Program-made: the position numbers and the translations under genes
Source of the DNA: Bremerella sp. JC817
Lineage (GTDB): Bacteria; Planctomycetota; Planctomycetia; Pirellulales; Pirellulaceae
Reading direction: 5' to 3'
Assembly: GCF_040718835.1 (NCBI RefSeq)
Contig: NZ_JBFEFG010000274.1
Coordinates: 186,001-250,000, forward strand
DNA length: 64,000 nt
Shown here: in pieces, positions 9,746 to 18,955 of the stretch
Layout of the letters: each line of letters opens with the position of its first letter
How positions within the stretch are numbered: position 1 is the stretch's first letter
The notes under the pieces: generated by a model
Told to the model about the DNA's origin: nothing
Seen by the model: the letters and a program-made list of their open reading frames with translations, nothing else
The model's database searches: none

Positions 9746-11053
9746 TCAGTTCGCGGACGCTTCCGCCTCGGAAGCAGGGGCATGGGATGCTTTCTGACCG
9801 AGCCAACTTGCCAGCAGGCCAGCACTTAGGACGACAAGAGCTAGCATTGGGGGCTGCCGGTAGCGGATCGAGCTTACGAACACGAGATGCAAGCAGCAGA
9901 AATAAACGATCGGTAACGCCAGCAGCAGATAAACCCAGCCACGGCGGACAAAGCAGATCGCCCCCGCGATTCCCGTCAGAACGAGTGGCAGGTAGCCAAT
10001 CGCCGTAATTAGCTCCATTTTGCCACTAACTTCCTGGTTGTTTCCCAGCGGGGTCCAGTATCGCCACAGCTTGACGCCCGCCAGCGAGATTACCTGCCCA
10101 GGGTTCTGCCGAGCCCATTGGATGGAGGCCTGTTTCATCCGGTCATCGAGACGCGACTCATACGTTCCCGGCAAATGGCCATCCGCGGCAGCGTCGGCAT
10201 CGGCCTGGGCTTGTCGGAACTCTGGGACATACCGCATGTCGCTCGCCCCGGTTGCCATTGGGCTGATGCCATCGTAAAGGCTCGCCCCGACCTGCAGCGT
10301 GGTCGGCACGAACTTGCCGGTCACGCGGTAGTTTCGCACCCACCAGGGAGACATTACAACCACCGCGACCAGCCCGGCAACCAAGTAGCACTGAAGCTGT
10401 TGCCGCCGATTTTCGTAGAACAAAAGGCCGATTGGTGCGGCAAAGAAGGGGAACATCATCCAGCTTGGCCGAACCAGAATTGCCAGGCCAAACGCCGCGC
10501 CGGCCAGCGCAGCCCACGTCAAAGAACTGCCTGGGCGATCAGATCGCAGCGCGGCAACCATCCAGCCGAGATTCAGCAGCATCAGCGGCACAAACGGGGC
10601 TTCGCTCAGCACGAAGACGCTCATGGCGATCGCCCCAGGGTAAAAGCAAACCAGCACCGCGGCGATCAAACCGGCGAGCGGGCCAAAAAGCATTCGCGTT
10701 AGCCAGGCGGTCAAGCCAATCGCAGCAACACCGCAGAAGATGCCCACCAACCGCAGAGCGATTGTCGGCGGCTGGTCGCTGAACCAGTAAAACGGTGCCA
10801 ATAGCAGCGGATAGCCAGGCGTCCGGGCGATGTAGGAGTCGCCGTAGACGAAGTCGTCGCCGTGGGCGATCTGCCGGGCGAGGACTTCGTAGCTTAGGCT
10901 ATCGCCGAAAAAGAACCGGTTCGGTTCGGCGATACGAGATTCCCACCAGAACGCGGCCCCAAGTCGTATCCCTAACCCCAGCAACAAGATCAGCAGCAAA
11001 AGCCACCGATAGTATCCCGTTTGGGGAAGTGCTGCTGATTGAAGATCGGCCAT
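9746..11053 (-). CDS. Polytopic membrane glycosyltransferase (GT39/ArnT/PMT-like)
   Basis: A 435-aa integral membrane protein with about ten hydrophobic helices. The first periplasmic loop contains FFFGDSLSYEVLARQIAHG, with the Asp expected of GT-C glycosyltransferases that use polyprenyl-phosphate sugars, followed by YIARTPGYPLLLAPFYW, a conserved loop of the GT39/PMT_2 group. It probably transfers a sugar to a lipid or protein at the periplasmic face; donor and acceptor are unknown. It sits upstream of the AsmA-like gene on the same strand. The Ala/Glu-rich C-terminal tail is short. Confidence 0.82.
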   Translation of the reverse strand: MADLQSAALPQTGYYRWLLLLILLLGLGIRLGAAFWWESRIAEPNRFFFGDSLSYEVLARQIAHGDDFVYGDSYIARTPGYPLLLAPFYWFSDQPPTIALRLVGIFCGVAAIGLTAWLTRMLFGPLAGLIAAVLVCFYPGAIAMSVFVLSEAPFVPLMLLNLGWMVAALRSDRPGSSLTWAALAGAAFGLAILVRPSWMMFPFFAAPIGLLFYENRRQQLQCYLVAGLVAVVVMSPWWVRNYRVTGKFVPTTLQVGASLYDGISPMATGASDMRYVPEFRQAQADADAAADGHLPGTYESRLDDRMKQASIQWARQNPGQVISLAGVKLWRYWTPLGNNQEVSGKMELITAIGYLPLVLTGIAGAICFVRRGWVYLLLALPIVYFCCLHLVFVSSIRYRQPPMLALVVLSAGLLASWLGQKASHAPASEAEASAN

Positions 11054-11384
11054 GAATCGTTCTGTTTTCCGAGGGGAAAGGTCGAAGCGGGTTGCTAGCA
11101 GTTATTCAAAACTGGCAATCTAGGGAACCTGCAATCCTTTGTGTAATATTAGCGCCCTAGGGAAAATCTTGCCGGAAATCGCCCCAGGACAATAGTTTAC
11201 TTCCAGTTTGCGTTCGGTATACTCGGACTGCCTTGCACTATGCGAGGAGCAAATCCATTGATTTCTCGTCTTATCCAGTTGCACCCCCTTCGGCTGGATT
11301 ACACCGATCTCGAGCACCCGCACCCAGGGCAGCCGTCCAATATCCCCCCATTATGCACAGCACTGTGTAGGAGATTTTCTTCCG
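11054..11384 (+). promoter_or_regulatory. Intergenic region with candidate promoter for the MFS gene
   Basis: This spacer between the divergent GT39-like and MFS genes holds a possible sigma-70-type promoter: TTTACT at 11196-11201, 16 bp, then TATACT at 11218-11223. The leader from there to the MFS start would be about 155 nt. A Shine-Dalgarno-like GGAG lies upstream of ATG 11385. The boxes were picked by eye and are unproven. Confidence 0.3.
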
Positions 11385-12986
11385 ATGTCGAACGCCTCTT
11401 CTGCCGCCACTCCGAAAGAATATCATCGGATGGCGCTTCTGATCGCTAGTTTTATGACCCTGATCGCAGCTGGGGTCGGGTTCGGCGTCCGTGCCGGTAT
11501 TTTGAACGACTGGGCGGTTCGATATGGTTTCACCAAGGTCGAACTGGGAACGATCACCGGGGGTGGTCTGGTCGGCTTCGGTGTGACGATTATCTTCTTC
11601 AGCTTCCTGGCCGACAACTTGCTGGGCTACAAGAAGCTGTTGGTTCTCGCCTTCGCGCTGCACGTCTTGTCGGTGATCATCACCCTGGCCGCGACGCCCG
11701 TTTATGGCTTTGCCGGTAAAGAAGGCACCTATTGGTGTCTTTACATCGGCGTGTTCATCTTCGCTCTGGCCAACGGCGTGTGCGAAGCGGTGATCAACCC
11801 GCTGGTGGCGACCCTTTTCCCGAAAGAGAAGACGCATTACCTCAACATTCTGCACGCAGGCTGGCCGGCCGGTTTGATCATCGGCGGTATCATCGGCTTC
11901 CTGTTCTGCGGTGAAGGTGCTTTCATCACGCATCTTCCTTGGGAAGTTCCACTGGCGTTGTACATGGTTCCAACCATCATCTACGGCATCATGGTCGTCA
12001 AAGAAGCCTTCCCACCATCGGAAGCTGCCGCAGCCGGTGTGACCACCAAAGAAATGCTGCTGCAGTTCCTTTCGCCACTGCTGCTGTTTTTGTTTGTCAT
12101 CCACGCAATGGTCGGTTACGTCGAACTGGGTACCGATAGCTGGATCACGAACATTATGGAAAATGTGATCTCGAAGTACGCGTTCCTGCTGTTCATCTAC
12201 ACTTCGTCGATCATGTTTGTCCTGCGATTCTTCGCTGGGCCGATCGTTCACAAAATCAACCCACTCGGTCTGTTGTTTGTGTGTTCCATCTTCGGCTGCA
12301 CCGGTTTGTACTGGCTGGGTGCTGCCCAGACAGGCTGGGCGATTGTCGCCGCGGCAACCGTTTACGGCTTGGGCAAGACCTTCTTCTGGCCAACCATGCT
12401 CGGCGTGGTGGGCGAACGTTTCCCACGTGGTGGTGCGATCACCATGGGCGTGATGGGTGGTATCGGTATGCTTTCCGCCGGTTTGCTCGGTGGTCCTGGC
12501 ATTGGTTATAAGCAGGACTACTTCGCCACGCAGAAGATGGAACAGCTCGACGATGCCTTGTTCCAGCAATACCGCTCGGCCGACAAGAAGTCGTTCCTGT
12601 TCTTCCCAGCCGTCTATGCACTCAACGGTGCCAAGGTGGGTGTGTTGAAGGATGACGGTGCGGAACTGGCACGTCGTACCGAGATCGAAACCAAAGATGA
12701 CACGCTATCGCCGGAAACCAAAGAGCTGAACGCCTGGTGGGCCGCGAACAAGCCTGCCAACGAAGAGCAGTATAAGCACGAAGTGGAAGTGGTCGAAGAA
12801 GCCAACATCTTCGGTGGCCGTATGGCCCTGAAATGGACGGCGATCGTTCCCGCGACGATGGGTGTCTGCTACTTGCTGCTGGTGATCTACTTCCAGATGC
12901 AGGGCGGCTACAAGCAGGTCGTGCTGCACGGCGAAGAATCAGAGACCGAACAGTACACCGGCGGTGTTGAAGGCCCAGTCGAATAG
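11385..12986 (+). CDS. Major facilitator superfamily transporter with hydrophilic insert before the last helix
   Basis: A 533-aa MFS permease. The N-terminal half shows six hydrophobic helices with the loop FLADNLLGYKKLL between TM2 and TM3 in the position of the MFS A-motif; the C-half starts near residue 220. The substrate cannot be read from the sequence. It is unusual that about 110 mostly hydrophilic residues (roughly 380-490, Lys/Glu-rich with a short hydrophobic patch FLFFPAVYAL) separate the penultimate and final helices. The gene stands alone and is followed 30 bp downstream by a strong intrinsic terminator. Confidence 0.85.
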   Translation: MSNASSAATPKEYHRMALLIASFMTLIAAGVGFGVRAGILNDWAVRYGFTKVELGTITGGGLVGFGVTIIFFSFLADNLLGYKKLLVLAFALHVLSVIITLAATPVYGFAGKEGTYWCLYIGVFIFALANGVCEAVINPLVATLFPKEKTHYLNILHAGWPAGLIIGGIIGFLFCGEGAFITHLPWEVPLALYMVPTIIYGIMVVKEAFPPSEAAAAGVTTKEMLLQFLSPLLLFLFVIHAMVGYVELGTDSWITNIMENVISKYAFLLFIYTSSIMFVLRFFAGPIVHKINPLGLLFVCSIFGCTGLYWLGAAQTGWAIVAAATVYGLGKTFFWPTMLGVVGERFPRGGAITMGVMGGIGMLSAGLLGGPGIGYKQDYFATQKMEQLDDALFQQYRSADKKSFLFFPAVYALNGAKVGVLKDDGAELARRTEIETKDDTLSPETKELNAWWAANKPANEEQYKHEVEVVEEANIFGGRMALKWTAIVPATMGVCYLLLVIYFQMQGGYKQVVLHGEESETEQYTGGVEGPVE

Positions 12987-13016
12987 TCGACGCCTGATAC
13001 CTTCCCACGCTATGCT

Positions 13017-13050
13017 AAAGCGAGCCTTCCCCTTGAAGGCTCGCTTTTTT
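13017..13050 (+). terminator. Rho-independent terminator of the MFS gene
   Basis: A perfect 11-bp stem, AGCGAGCCTTC (13019-13029) with GAAGGCTCGCT (13035-13045), closes a 5-nt CCCTT loop and is followed by a T run. It starts about 30 bp after the MFS stop. Confidence 0.9.
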
Positions 13051-13086
13051 ATTGGTTGCGACCACCCAACTCATCCGGAAAATGCC

Positions 13087-13644
13087 ATGTCTTGGAACAC
13101 ATTCTTTCTGATTCAGAAGGGCTCCCAAGGGAAACAACCGGCGTCGTTCCTGGAATCGCTCGGACTGCCGGGGGCTCAAGAGACAGAATCGATCTCGTTC
13201 CACGAAGCCACATCGTCGGGACTGGCCGGGCAAGCGATTGCGGAATCGAATGGCTGGACGATCCTGACCGATCCAGTCTTCTTCTTGGATCTCTTTCCCG
13301 ATGATGCCATCAGTGGCGGAGGCGTGCTTTTGCCACTACCACTCGAGCAGCGTCTGCTGGCGATGTCGAACGAACACCCCAGCTACGCACTGCTACTCAA
13401 CGGCGTGTCCGATACCTATGGCTTCGCTGCTTACGAGAACGGAGAGTGCAGCCGGGCCATCTTGCAGGCCGAGGACACCACGTACATCGACACGGGCGCG
13501 ACGTCGTTTACGAACGACCACTGGGCCGAAGATCGCGATCCAGAAGAGATGCTATTGGAATTGCTCGCCGAAATCACCGGCATCGAGTCATTCGACGAGC
13601 TTCCATTTACCTTATGCGAAGTGCCGCCGTTCGGCTCGACCTAG
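13087..13644 (+). CDS. Hypothetical protein (185 aa)
   Basis: A soluble acidic protein with no signal peptide or membrane helix. I do not recognise the family. The N-terminus MSWNTFFLIQKGSQ is followed by a mixed alpha/beta pattern and an acidic end with DRDPEEMLLELLAEITGIE. The open frame extends further upstream, but that part runs through the MFS terminator, so ATG 13087 is the sensible start. It converges with the GH16 gene, leaving only 5 bp between the stops. Codon usage resembles its neighbours, supporting a real gene. Confidence 0.7.
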   Translation: MSWNTFFLIQKGSQGKQPASFLESLGLPGAQETESISFHEATSSGLAGQAIAESNGWTILTDPVFFLDLFPDDAISGGGVLLPLPLEQRLLAMSNEHPSYALLLNGVSDTYGFAAYENGECSRAILQAEDTTYIDTGATSFTNDHWAEDRDPEEMLLELLAEITGIESFDELPFTLCEVPPFGST

Positions 13645-13649
13645 CGAGG

Positions 13650-14789
13650 TTATTGGAATGGCGTGCCGTCGACACCAAAGCTATCGGCGGTTCGACCTTT
13701 CATCACGCCCATGACATCTCCTTCGTCACCAAATTGCCAAACCTTCACGCTGGCAACCTTCAGCGATGCGGTCTTCCAGTCGGCTGGTCCAGCCCAGTCC
13801 GGCAGCCACACCCCCATGGTCAATTGAGCCGACATCGCCGGGACCCACTTGTCGTTTTCGGCGACTTTCTTGCCGTCGATGTAGTGCGTAGCGATCTTGC
13901 CTTCATACAAGGCATAGTGGTTCTCGCCCAGCTTCTTCAGCGGGTTGCCCAGGTAATCGGCGAACGGGATCGATTTGTCCTGAACCCAATAATAGCCATC
14001 GGACTCGATGACCTGCGAATCACGGATCGAAGGCATTTCGCGGAGCTGCGTTCGCCACTCGGTCGTGAAGGTGTGATATTCGCCGTCAACGGCTTGCGGG
14101 ACTGAGAAGAAACGATTGTCGTGGCGGTTTTGCAGGAAGGTGTTGTACATTGCATCGTCGAAGTTCCCCGCCTTGCCGAACTCCGGAAAATCTAGCTCCG
14201 ACCAATACTCGTTTGCCGCCATGCCGTACGCAGGAATATGCGGATTGTACATCGGCGTTTCCGGCTGAAACTCATCTTTGCGAGCCTTATCACCTTCGAC
14301 CCAGCGATAGGCATACGTCCACAACGCAGGGATGCAGCCTTTCGGACGCGTCGGATCGGCAGGGCCACCTTCGTGAGCCTCTTTCGCGCCCATCTTCATC
14401 ACCACCTCGAACCGGCCAGACGCAAAATGTTTCTGGCTTACGATCACGCCACCAACACGCGTTTTGTTGCCCCACCAGCCTTTAACCGGCCCTTCGTAAC
14501 GATCGCCATGCGCGGTGCAGATCAAGACGTTTCGCTGCTGACCATCGACTTCGTCTTTGCCAATTGTCACGTTCTCTGGCACCACCCCATGATTGCCGCC
14601 ACCCCATTGCTTGCGGAAGACATACCAGCGCTGCGGGTCGATCTCACCGGAAGACCAGTCTTCTTCCAGGACCAGCTTTGCCTGCTTCGGCAATGCCGGC
14701 ACTTCTTCGGCCGAGAGCTGGGAAACCAGCGGCGAAAAAACCATCGCCAACAGAAGCAACATTCGAGAAAGCAGCATGGGGTATCTCAT
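13650..14789 (-). CDS. Secreted GH16-family glycoside hydrolase
   Basis: A 379-aa protein with a signal peptide ([18 protein letters not shown], cleavage probably before EEVPALP). The central segment SELDFPEF contains ELDFPE, the GH16 catalytic pattern ExDxxE (nucleophile Glu, assisting Asp, acid/base Glu). Flanking features are [12 protein letters not shown] at the N-terminus, the [11 protein letters not shown] strand and HTFTTEW near the C-terminus, all usual for GH16. It probably cleaves an algal or other external beta-glucan or galactan; the exact substrate is unknown. The open frame continues upstream inside tilS in another frame, but the signal peptide places the start at ATG 14789, 6 bp after the tilS stop, so it is likely translated from the tilS transcript. 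Confidence 0.88.
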   Translation of the reverse strand: MRYPMLLSRMLLLLAMVFSPLVSQLSAEEVPALPKQAKLVLEEDWSSGEIDPQRWYVFRKQWGGGNHGVVPENVTIGKDEVDGQQRNVLICTAHGDRYEGPVKGWWGNKTRVGGVIVSQKHFASGRFEVVMKMGAKEAHEGGPADPTRPKGCIPALWTYAYRWVEGDKARKDEFQPETPMYNPHIPAYGMAANEYWSELDFPEFGKAGNFDDAMYNTFLQNRHDNRFFSVPQAVDGEYHTFTTEWRTQLREMPSIRDSQVIESDGYYWVQDKSIPFADYLGNPLKKLGENHYALYEGKIATHYIDGKKVAENDKWVPAMSAQLTMGVWLPDWAGPADWKTASLKVASVKVWQFGDEGDVMGVMKGRTADSFGVDGTPFQ

Positions 14790-14794
14790 AGGGG

Positions 14795-15796
14795 TTAACG
14801 CTGAAGAATCAAAAAGTCGCCATCGCGAAGGGCTCGAATCGCCCCAGGCAACATGTCGGTCGTCACTTGCTGGGAAGACATCGCCAGTTCGGCCAGCTTT
14901 TGCCAGGCGACCTGGCTCATGTCTTGCCGCGACCAGTTCCGTTCGGTCCAGATCCGGACCATCAACTCTTGCACGAGGTAAGGACGTTGCTGGCGGATCT
15001 TTCGCAAATCGACCCGTACCGAGCCATCCCCTTCTTGCCAGACGGCGGTGTCGTAAAGGTCGGACACCAGGTCGTCGATCACCTCCTGGCACTGCCGGGC
15101 CTGTTCCGCCAGGCGAACGAGCGAGGTGTCGACCTGGCTGCCAAAGTCCTCCCGCAGGCTCGGCAGCGTTTGCTGACGGATTTTGTTGCGGGTGAACTCG
15201 AGCGTCTGGTTCGAGGCATCTTCTCGCCAGTCCTGATCGCACCTTTGAAGGTAATCGACGATTTCGGCCCGCGTAAAGGGAAGCATCGGTCGAACGAGCC
15301 CCACGCCCGGCAGCCATTGCCGAGCCGAGGCAATTCCGCGAAGTCCGGCGACTCCGGTCCCACGCAAGATGCGATGCAGGACCGTTTCGATCTGATCGTC
15401 TTGATGGTGAGCGGTCACCAGATACCGGGCTTCGACTTCACAGGCCGCTTCTTTAAAGGCTGCATAGCGGGCTTGCCGGGCAGCGGCTTCGATTCCCAGG
15501 CCGGCCGATTGCTGCTCGAGCAGGGCAGGGGATAAGCTGAACGAGCGAAAGTTGACCCCCAGCTTGCCGCTTAGCTCACGAACAAACGCCAGATCGCCGT
15601 CTGAGGCATCGCCGCGGAGCCGATGATTCACATGAATGGCCCACATTCGGGAGCGAGCGTTGTCGTCGACCGCTTCGGCCATCAGTCGCAGCAAGGCGAC
15701 ACTATCGGCACCACCGGAAACACCGATCAGGATTACCCGGCCAGCCCAGGCCGCCAGCGGCCAGTTTTCCAGGAATCTGAGGGGTAAATCGGACAT
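14795..15796 (-). CDS. tilS: tRNA(Ile)-lysidine synthase
   Basis: TilS ligates lysine to C34 of the CAU-anticodon tRNA-Ile so that it reads AUA. The PP-loop SGGADS is at 27-32, followed by the family segments [28 protein letters not shown] and [22 protein letters not shown]. The protein is 333 aa from ATG 15796; an upstream TTG would add 11 poorly conserved residues. The C-terminal TilC region is short compared with E. coli (about 430 aa). The GH16 gene follows after 5 bp, an unexpected operon partner. Confidence 0.95.
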   Translation of the reverse strand: MSDLPLRFLENWPLAAWAGRVILIGVSGGADSVALLRLMAEAVDDNARSRMWAIHVNHRLRGDASDGDLAFVRELSGKLGVNFRSFSLSPALLEQQSAGLGIEAAARQARYAAFKEAACEVEARYLVTAHHQDDQIETVLHRILRGTGVAGLRGIASARQWLPGVGLVRPMLPFTRAEIVDYLQRCDQDWREDASNQTLEFTRNKIRQQTLPSLREDFGSQVDTSLVRLAEQARQCQEVIDDLVSDLYDTAVWQEGDGSVRVDLRKIRQQRPYLVQELMVRIWTERNWSRQDMSQVAWQKLAELAMSSQQVTTDMLPGAIRALRDGDFLILQR

Positions 15797-16525
15797 GCTC
15801 GACCACGATGGAAAGGGTTTGCCCCTCAATTGTTAAGAAGGATTCCCGCAAGAAAAAAATGAATGCTTCCCTCTGAAGGGGAAGTCTGTTAATATAGCGT
15901 GAACGGGTTTTGCGCACCACGATTGTGCGCGTTCCCGCCGATTGTGTTGACCTAAGCGTTTAACGAATGGCAGCGAAGCATTTCGCTTGACGTGCGTTTG
16001 GAGAAACCCAGTCGATGTGCCGGATTGGTAAATCCTCTAGCCCCATTGGCTTTTCGGAGGGCGGATAAGCGTGCAACTACTTCTTTTCCTGATACGGCTC
16101 CTGGTGGCGCTCTGTCCAAGGAAGGTAGAAATCCTCAGCCCGGTACGCGTACGCGCTCGGTCTGACAAGCGGCACGCCTCTTCTCAACGAGAGACCGCGA
16201 TGGTTCACTTGCCATTGCTTGGCTGGCTGGAAATTGACGCCCATCTTCTTCCCCATAACGCCTGCCAACGCGCCCGAGAAGGGTCCGCGAAACGAGCAGG
16301 CCCAACATCCGGAACCTCTTCCGGACGTCGCAGCGACTTCTGACCCATGAGTGGGTGCTGCTGCGCCCTGGGGTAAGGTCGTTCGGGGGAACGAACTTTT
16401 CAATTTGGCTATCGACCGTTTCTGACAAACTGGCCGGCCTACCACTTCTGGTACGACCGCCTTCTCGTCCGCGCCTGCTTCACCTCGTTAATCGCTATTC
16501 CATCCAGCTGCAGGAGTAGTGGAAC
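15797..16525 (+). other. Long hairpin-rich non-coding stretch upstream of rny (candidate structured RNA or leader)
   Basis: These 729 bp between the divergent tilS and rny genes hold no convincing gene. Several local hairpins are visible: GCGCAC 15912-15917 with GTGCGC 15925-15930; TCCGGAA 16308-16314 with TTCCGGA 16319-16325 around a CCTC loop; CCCA/TGGG near 16345; TCGTTC 16379-16384 with GAACGA 16389-16394 around GGGG. A self-complementary GTACGCGTAC lies at about 16142. This density suggests a structured RNA or long 5' leader. I tested it by eye against RNase P, tmRNA, SRP RNA and tRNA consensus elements and saw no match. Small open frames on both strands (plus 16071-16343, minus 16077-16445) use rare codons and look non-coding. 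Confidence 0.4.
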
Positions 16526-18073
16526 GTGGGATTTTATATCGTGTTGGCAGCAGTCATGTCGGCAGTTGGTGCCGCACTGCTTGTCAAGTTTATTGATCGG
16601 CTCCGAAAAAAGGACGTGGAGACCGAGGCCCAACAGATCCTGGATAAGGCCAAGCAGGACTCTGAAAACCTGAAGAAGGAAGCCTTGCTCGAAGCGAAGG
16701 AAGAAGCCCTTCGTCTAAAGACCGAAGCCGAAAAGGAACTCTCGAAACAACGCGACGAAACGCGGGAACGCGAAAAATCGCTTGACCGCCGCGAAGAATC
16801 GATCGACCAACAGGCCACTCATCTCCGCAAACAGGAGAACATGGTCGAAAAAACCCAGCGCCGGCTCTCTGAGAAAATCGACGAGAACGACAAGCGGGCC
16901 ACCAGCCTGGAACGCATCATCCGCGATCAGCAGGAACGCCTGCACCGCATGAGTGGTCTCAACGCGGAAGAAGCCAAGGGAGAGTTGCTGAAGCTACTCG
17001 ACCAACAGCTTCAATCGGAAACGGGCGCCATCGTGCTGAAGCATCAGCGCCGGATGGAAGAAGAAGTTCGCCCAATCGTTCAAGACATGCTGCTGACCGC
17101 CATGCAGCGATTCGCCGCCGCACACACGGCCGAATCGACCACCAGCACGGTCGACATCCCCAGCGACGAAATGAAGGGACGAATCATCGGCCGCGAAGGT
17201 CGTAACATTCGTAGCTTCGAAAAAGAAACCGGCGTCGACGTGATCATCGACGACACGCCCGGCGTGGTGATCGTCAGCGGGTTCGATCCGGTCCGCCGCG
17301 AAATTGCCCGGCAGTCACTCAACAAGCTGATCGCCGACGGCCGCATCCACCCGTCGCGGATCGAGGAAGTGGTCAAAGAAACCCAGTCCGAGATCGAAGC
17401 GACCATCCGTAAAAAGGGTGAAGAAGCCGCCACCGAAATCAACGTGATGGGGCTTCAGCCACGGCTGATCGAGATGTTGGGCCGGTTGCATTTCCGGACC
17501 AGCTACAGCCAGAATGTCTTACGGCACAGCATCGAAGTCGGCTTCATCGCTGGCTTGCTGGCCGAGATGATCGGCCTCGACGCCCAGACGGCTCGTCGCG
17601 CCGGCTTGCTTCACGACATCGGTAAGGCAGCCGACCACGAACTGGAAGGTGGCCATCCGAAGATCGGTGCCGACCTGCTGAAGCGTCATGGCGAATCGCC
17701 GGAAGTGGTGCACGCCGCTTTCGGTCACCACGACGAGATCATCACCGAATATCCCTATACCATGCTGGTAGCCACCGCCGACGCGTGCAGTGCTTCGCGT
17801 CCTGGGGCTCGTCGAGAAACCCTCGAGCGGTACATCAAACGCATGGAAGAGCTCGAATCGATTGCCACTGGTTTCCATGGCGTCGAACAGGCCTTCGCCA
17901 TTCAGGCTGGCCGCGAGCTGCGTGTGATCGCATCCGCCAAGGAAGTGAATGACGAGATGGCCGCGAAGATTTGTCGCGACATCGCCAAAGCCTTCGAGGA
18001 ACAATTGACGTACCCAGGCGAAATCAAAGTCACCATGGTCCGCGAATCCCGCTTCACGGAGTTCGCGCGGTAG
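16526..18073 (+). CDS. rny: Ribonuclease Y
   Basis: RNase Y is a membrane-bound endoribonuclease that starts bulk mRNA decay. The 515-aa protein has an N-terminal membrane helix (about 4-22), a long charged coiled coil (about 25-170, full of [25 protein letters not shown] heptads), a KH RNA-binding domain ([19 protein letters not shown], about 215-275) and an HD catalytic domain with [12 protein letters not shown] and FGHHDE. The length matches the Firmicutes enzyme. Start GTG 16526 is supported by AGGAG at 16512-16516, 9 nt upstream. The YmdB-like gene follows within 30 bp, as in Bacillus, where the two are neighbours. Confidence 0.97.
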   Translation: MGFYIVLAAVMSAVGAALLVKFIDRLRKKDVETEAQQILDKAKQDSENLKKEALLEAKEEALRLKTEAEKELSKQRDETREREKSLDRREESIDQQATHLRKQENMVEKTQRRLSEKIDENDKRATSLERIIRDQQERLHRMSGLNAEEAKGELLKLLDQQLQSETGAIVLKHQRRMEEEVRPIVQDMLLTAMQRFAAAHTAESTTSTVDIPSDEMKGRIIGREGRNIRSFEKETGVDVIIDDTPGVVIVSGFDPVRREIARQSLNKLIADGRIHPSRIEEVVKETQSEIEATIRKKGEEAATEINVMGLQPRLIEMLGRLHFRTSYSQNVLRHSIEVGFIAGLLAEMIGLDAQTARRAGLLHDIGKAADHELEGGHPKIGADLLKRHGESPEVVHAAFGHHDEIITEYPYTMLVATADACSASRPGARRETLERYIKRMEELESIATGFHGVEQAFAIQAGRELRVIASAKEVNDEMAAKICRDIAKAFEEQLTYPGEIKVTMVRESRFTEFAR

Positions 18074-18100
18074 TTCACTAGCTTGGAAAGGCTGGCTCCC

Positions 18101-18913
18101 TTGAGGATTCTGCACATCGGCGACATCGTCGGTAAAGTCGGACGCGACATCGTACGCGATGTCGTGCCGGCACTCCGCGAGAAGTACAACCTTTCTCTCG
18201 TGGTGGCCAATGCTGAAAACGCATGCGGCGGTTCGGGTCTGACCCCGGCCGCCCATCGCGAACTGATCGATGCTCGCGTCGACTGCATTACCATGGGCGA
18301 TCATATCTATCGCCGTAAAGAGCTCAACAAGACGCTCGAATCGCAGCCCAACATCGTCAAACCAGCCAATTATCCTTCGTCGGCACCTGGCAAAGACTTT
18401 GCCATTGTGCAGTCGAAAGAAGGCCTGCGTGTGGCGGTGATCAGCGTGATGGGACGCGTCTTCATGCGACCGGTCGATTGTCCTTGGACGGCGATCGATC
18501 GCGTGCTCTCGCAGATCCCATCCGACGTGAAGATTCGCTGCGTCGACTTCCATGCCGAAGCAACCAGCGACAAGCAGTTGATGGGGCGTCATCTCGACGG
18601 CCGCGCCAGCTATTGCCTGGGAACGCACACTCACGTAGCGACCGCGGACGAACAGATCTTCCCGAGGGGAACTGCCTTCATGTGCGATGTCGGCATGACC
18701 GGACCGCACGAAAGTATCATCGGCCGGCGAATCGATCGGGTGCTTGAAACGACCATCACCTTCCGCCCAACGCTTTTCGACGTAGCGAAAGACGACGTCC
18801 GCTTGAACGGTGCAATCGTCGATGTCGATTCGCAAACAGGGAAAGCGACCGCGATCCAGCGACTTCAGGTGAGAGAAAATGAGGTCAAGGAACTGAAGAA
18901 GGGCCTGGAATAA
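18101..18913 (+). CDS. ymdB: YmdB/TIGR00282-family metallophosphoesterase
   Basis: A 270-aa calcineurin-like phosphoesterase. The N-terminus RILHIGDIVGKVGRD carries the metal-binding GD, with further ligands in NAENACGGSG, TMGDHIY and GTHTHVATADE. In Bacillus YmdB has 2',3'-cAMP phosphodiesterase activity and affects biofilm formation; the same activity is likely here but untested. A TTG at 18083 would also open the frame, but the family starts directly at MRILxIGD, and TTG 18101 has a good SD (GGAAAGG, 18086-18092), so I choose 18101. It lies 27 bp downstream of rny and is probably translated from the same mRNA. Confidence 0.93.
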   Translation: MRILHIGDIVGKVGRDIVRDVVPALREKYNLSLVVANAENACGGSGLTPAAHRELIDARVDCITMGDHIYRRKELNKTLESQPNIVKPANYPSSAPGKDFAIVQSKEGLRVAVISVMGRVFMRPVDCPWTAIDRVLSQIPSDVKIRCVDFHAEATSDKQLMGRHLDGRASYCLGTHTHVATADEQIFPRGTAFMCDVGMTGPHESIIGRRIDRVLETTITFRPTLFDVAKDDVRLNGAIVDVDSQTGKATAIQRLQVRENEVKELKKGLE

Positions 18914-18955
18914 GCTCCTGGTTTCTCGTTTTCAACCTTCTACCTGCGACCACCC

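Noticed and set aside
14790..15317. Upstream extension of the GH16 reading frame by 176 codons
   Set aside because: The extension is Arg/Pro/Gly-rich shadow of tilS in another frame, and a proper signal peptide begins at ATG 14789.
16071..16343. 90-codon GTG frame in the rny leader with an SD-like GGAGGG
   Set aside because: The start resembles a signal peptide, but rare codons (ATA, AGG) and lack of any recognisable continuation make coding unlikely; left as part of the structured leader.
15797..16525. RNase P RNA, tmRNA, SRP RNA or 6S RNA in the rny leader
   Set aside because: I looked for the conserved cores (P4 strands, tRNA-like ends, SRP tetraloop region) and found none; 6S cannot be excluded but is not supported.
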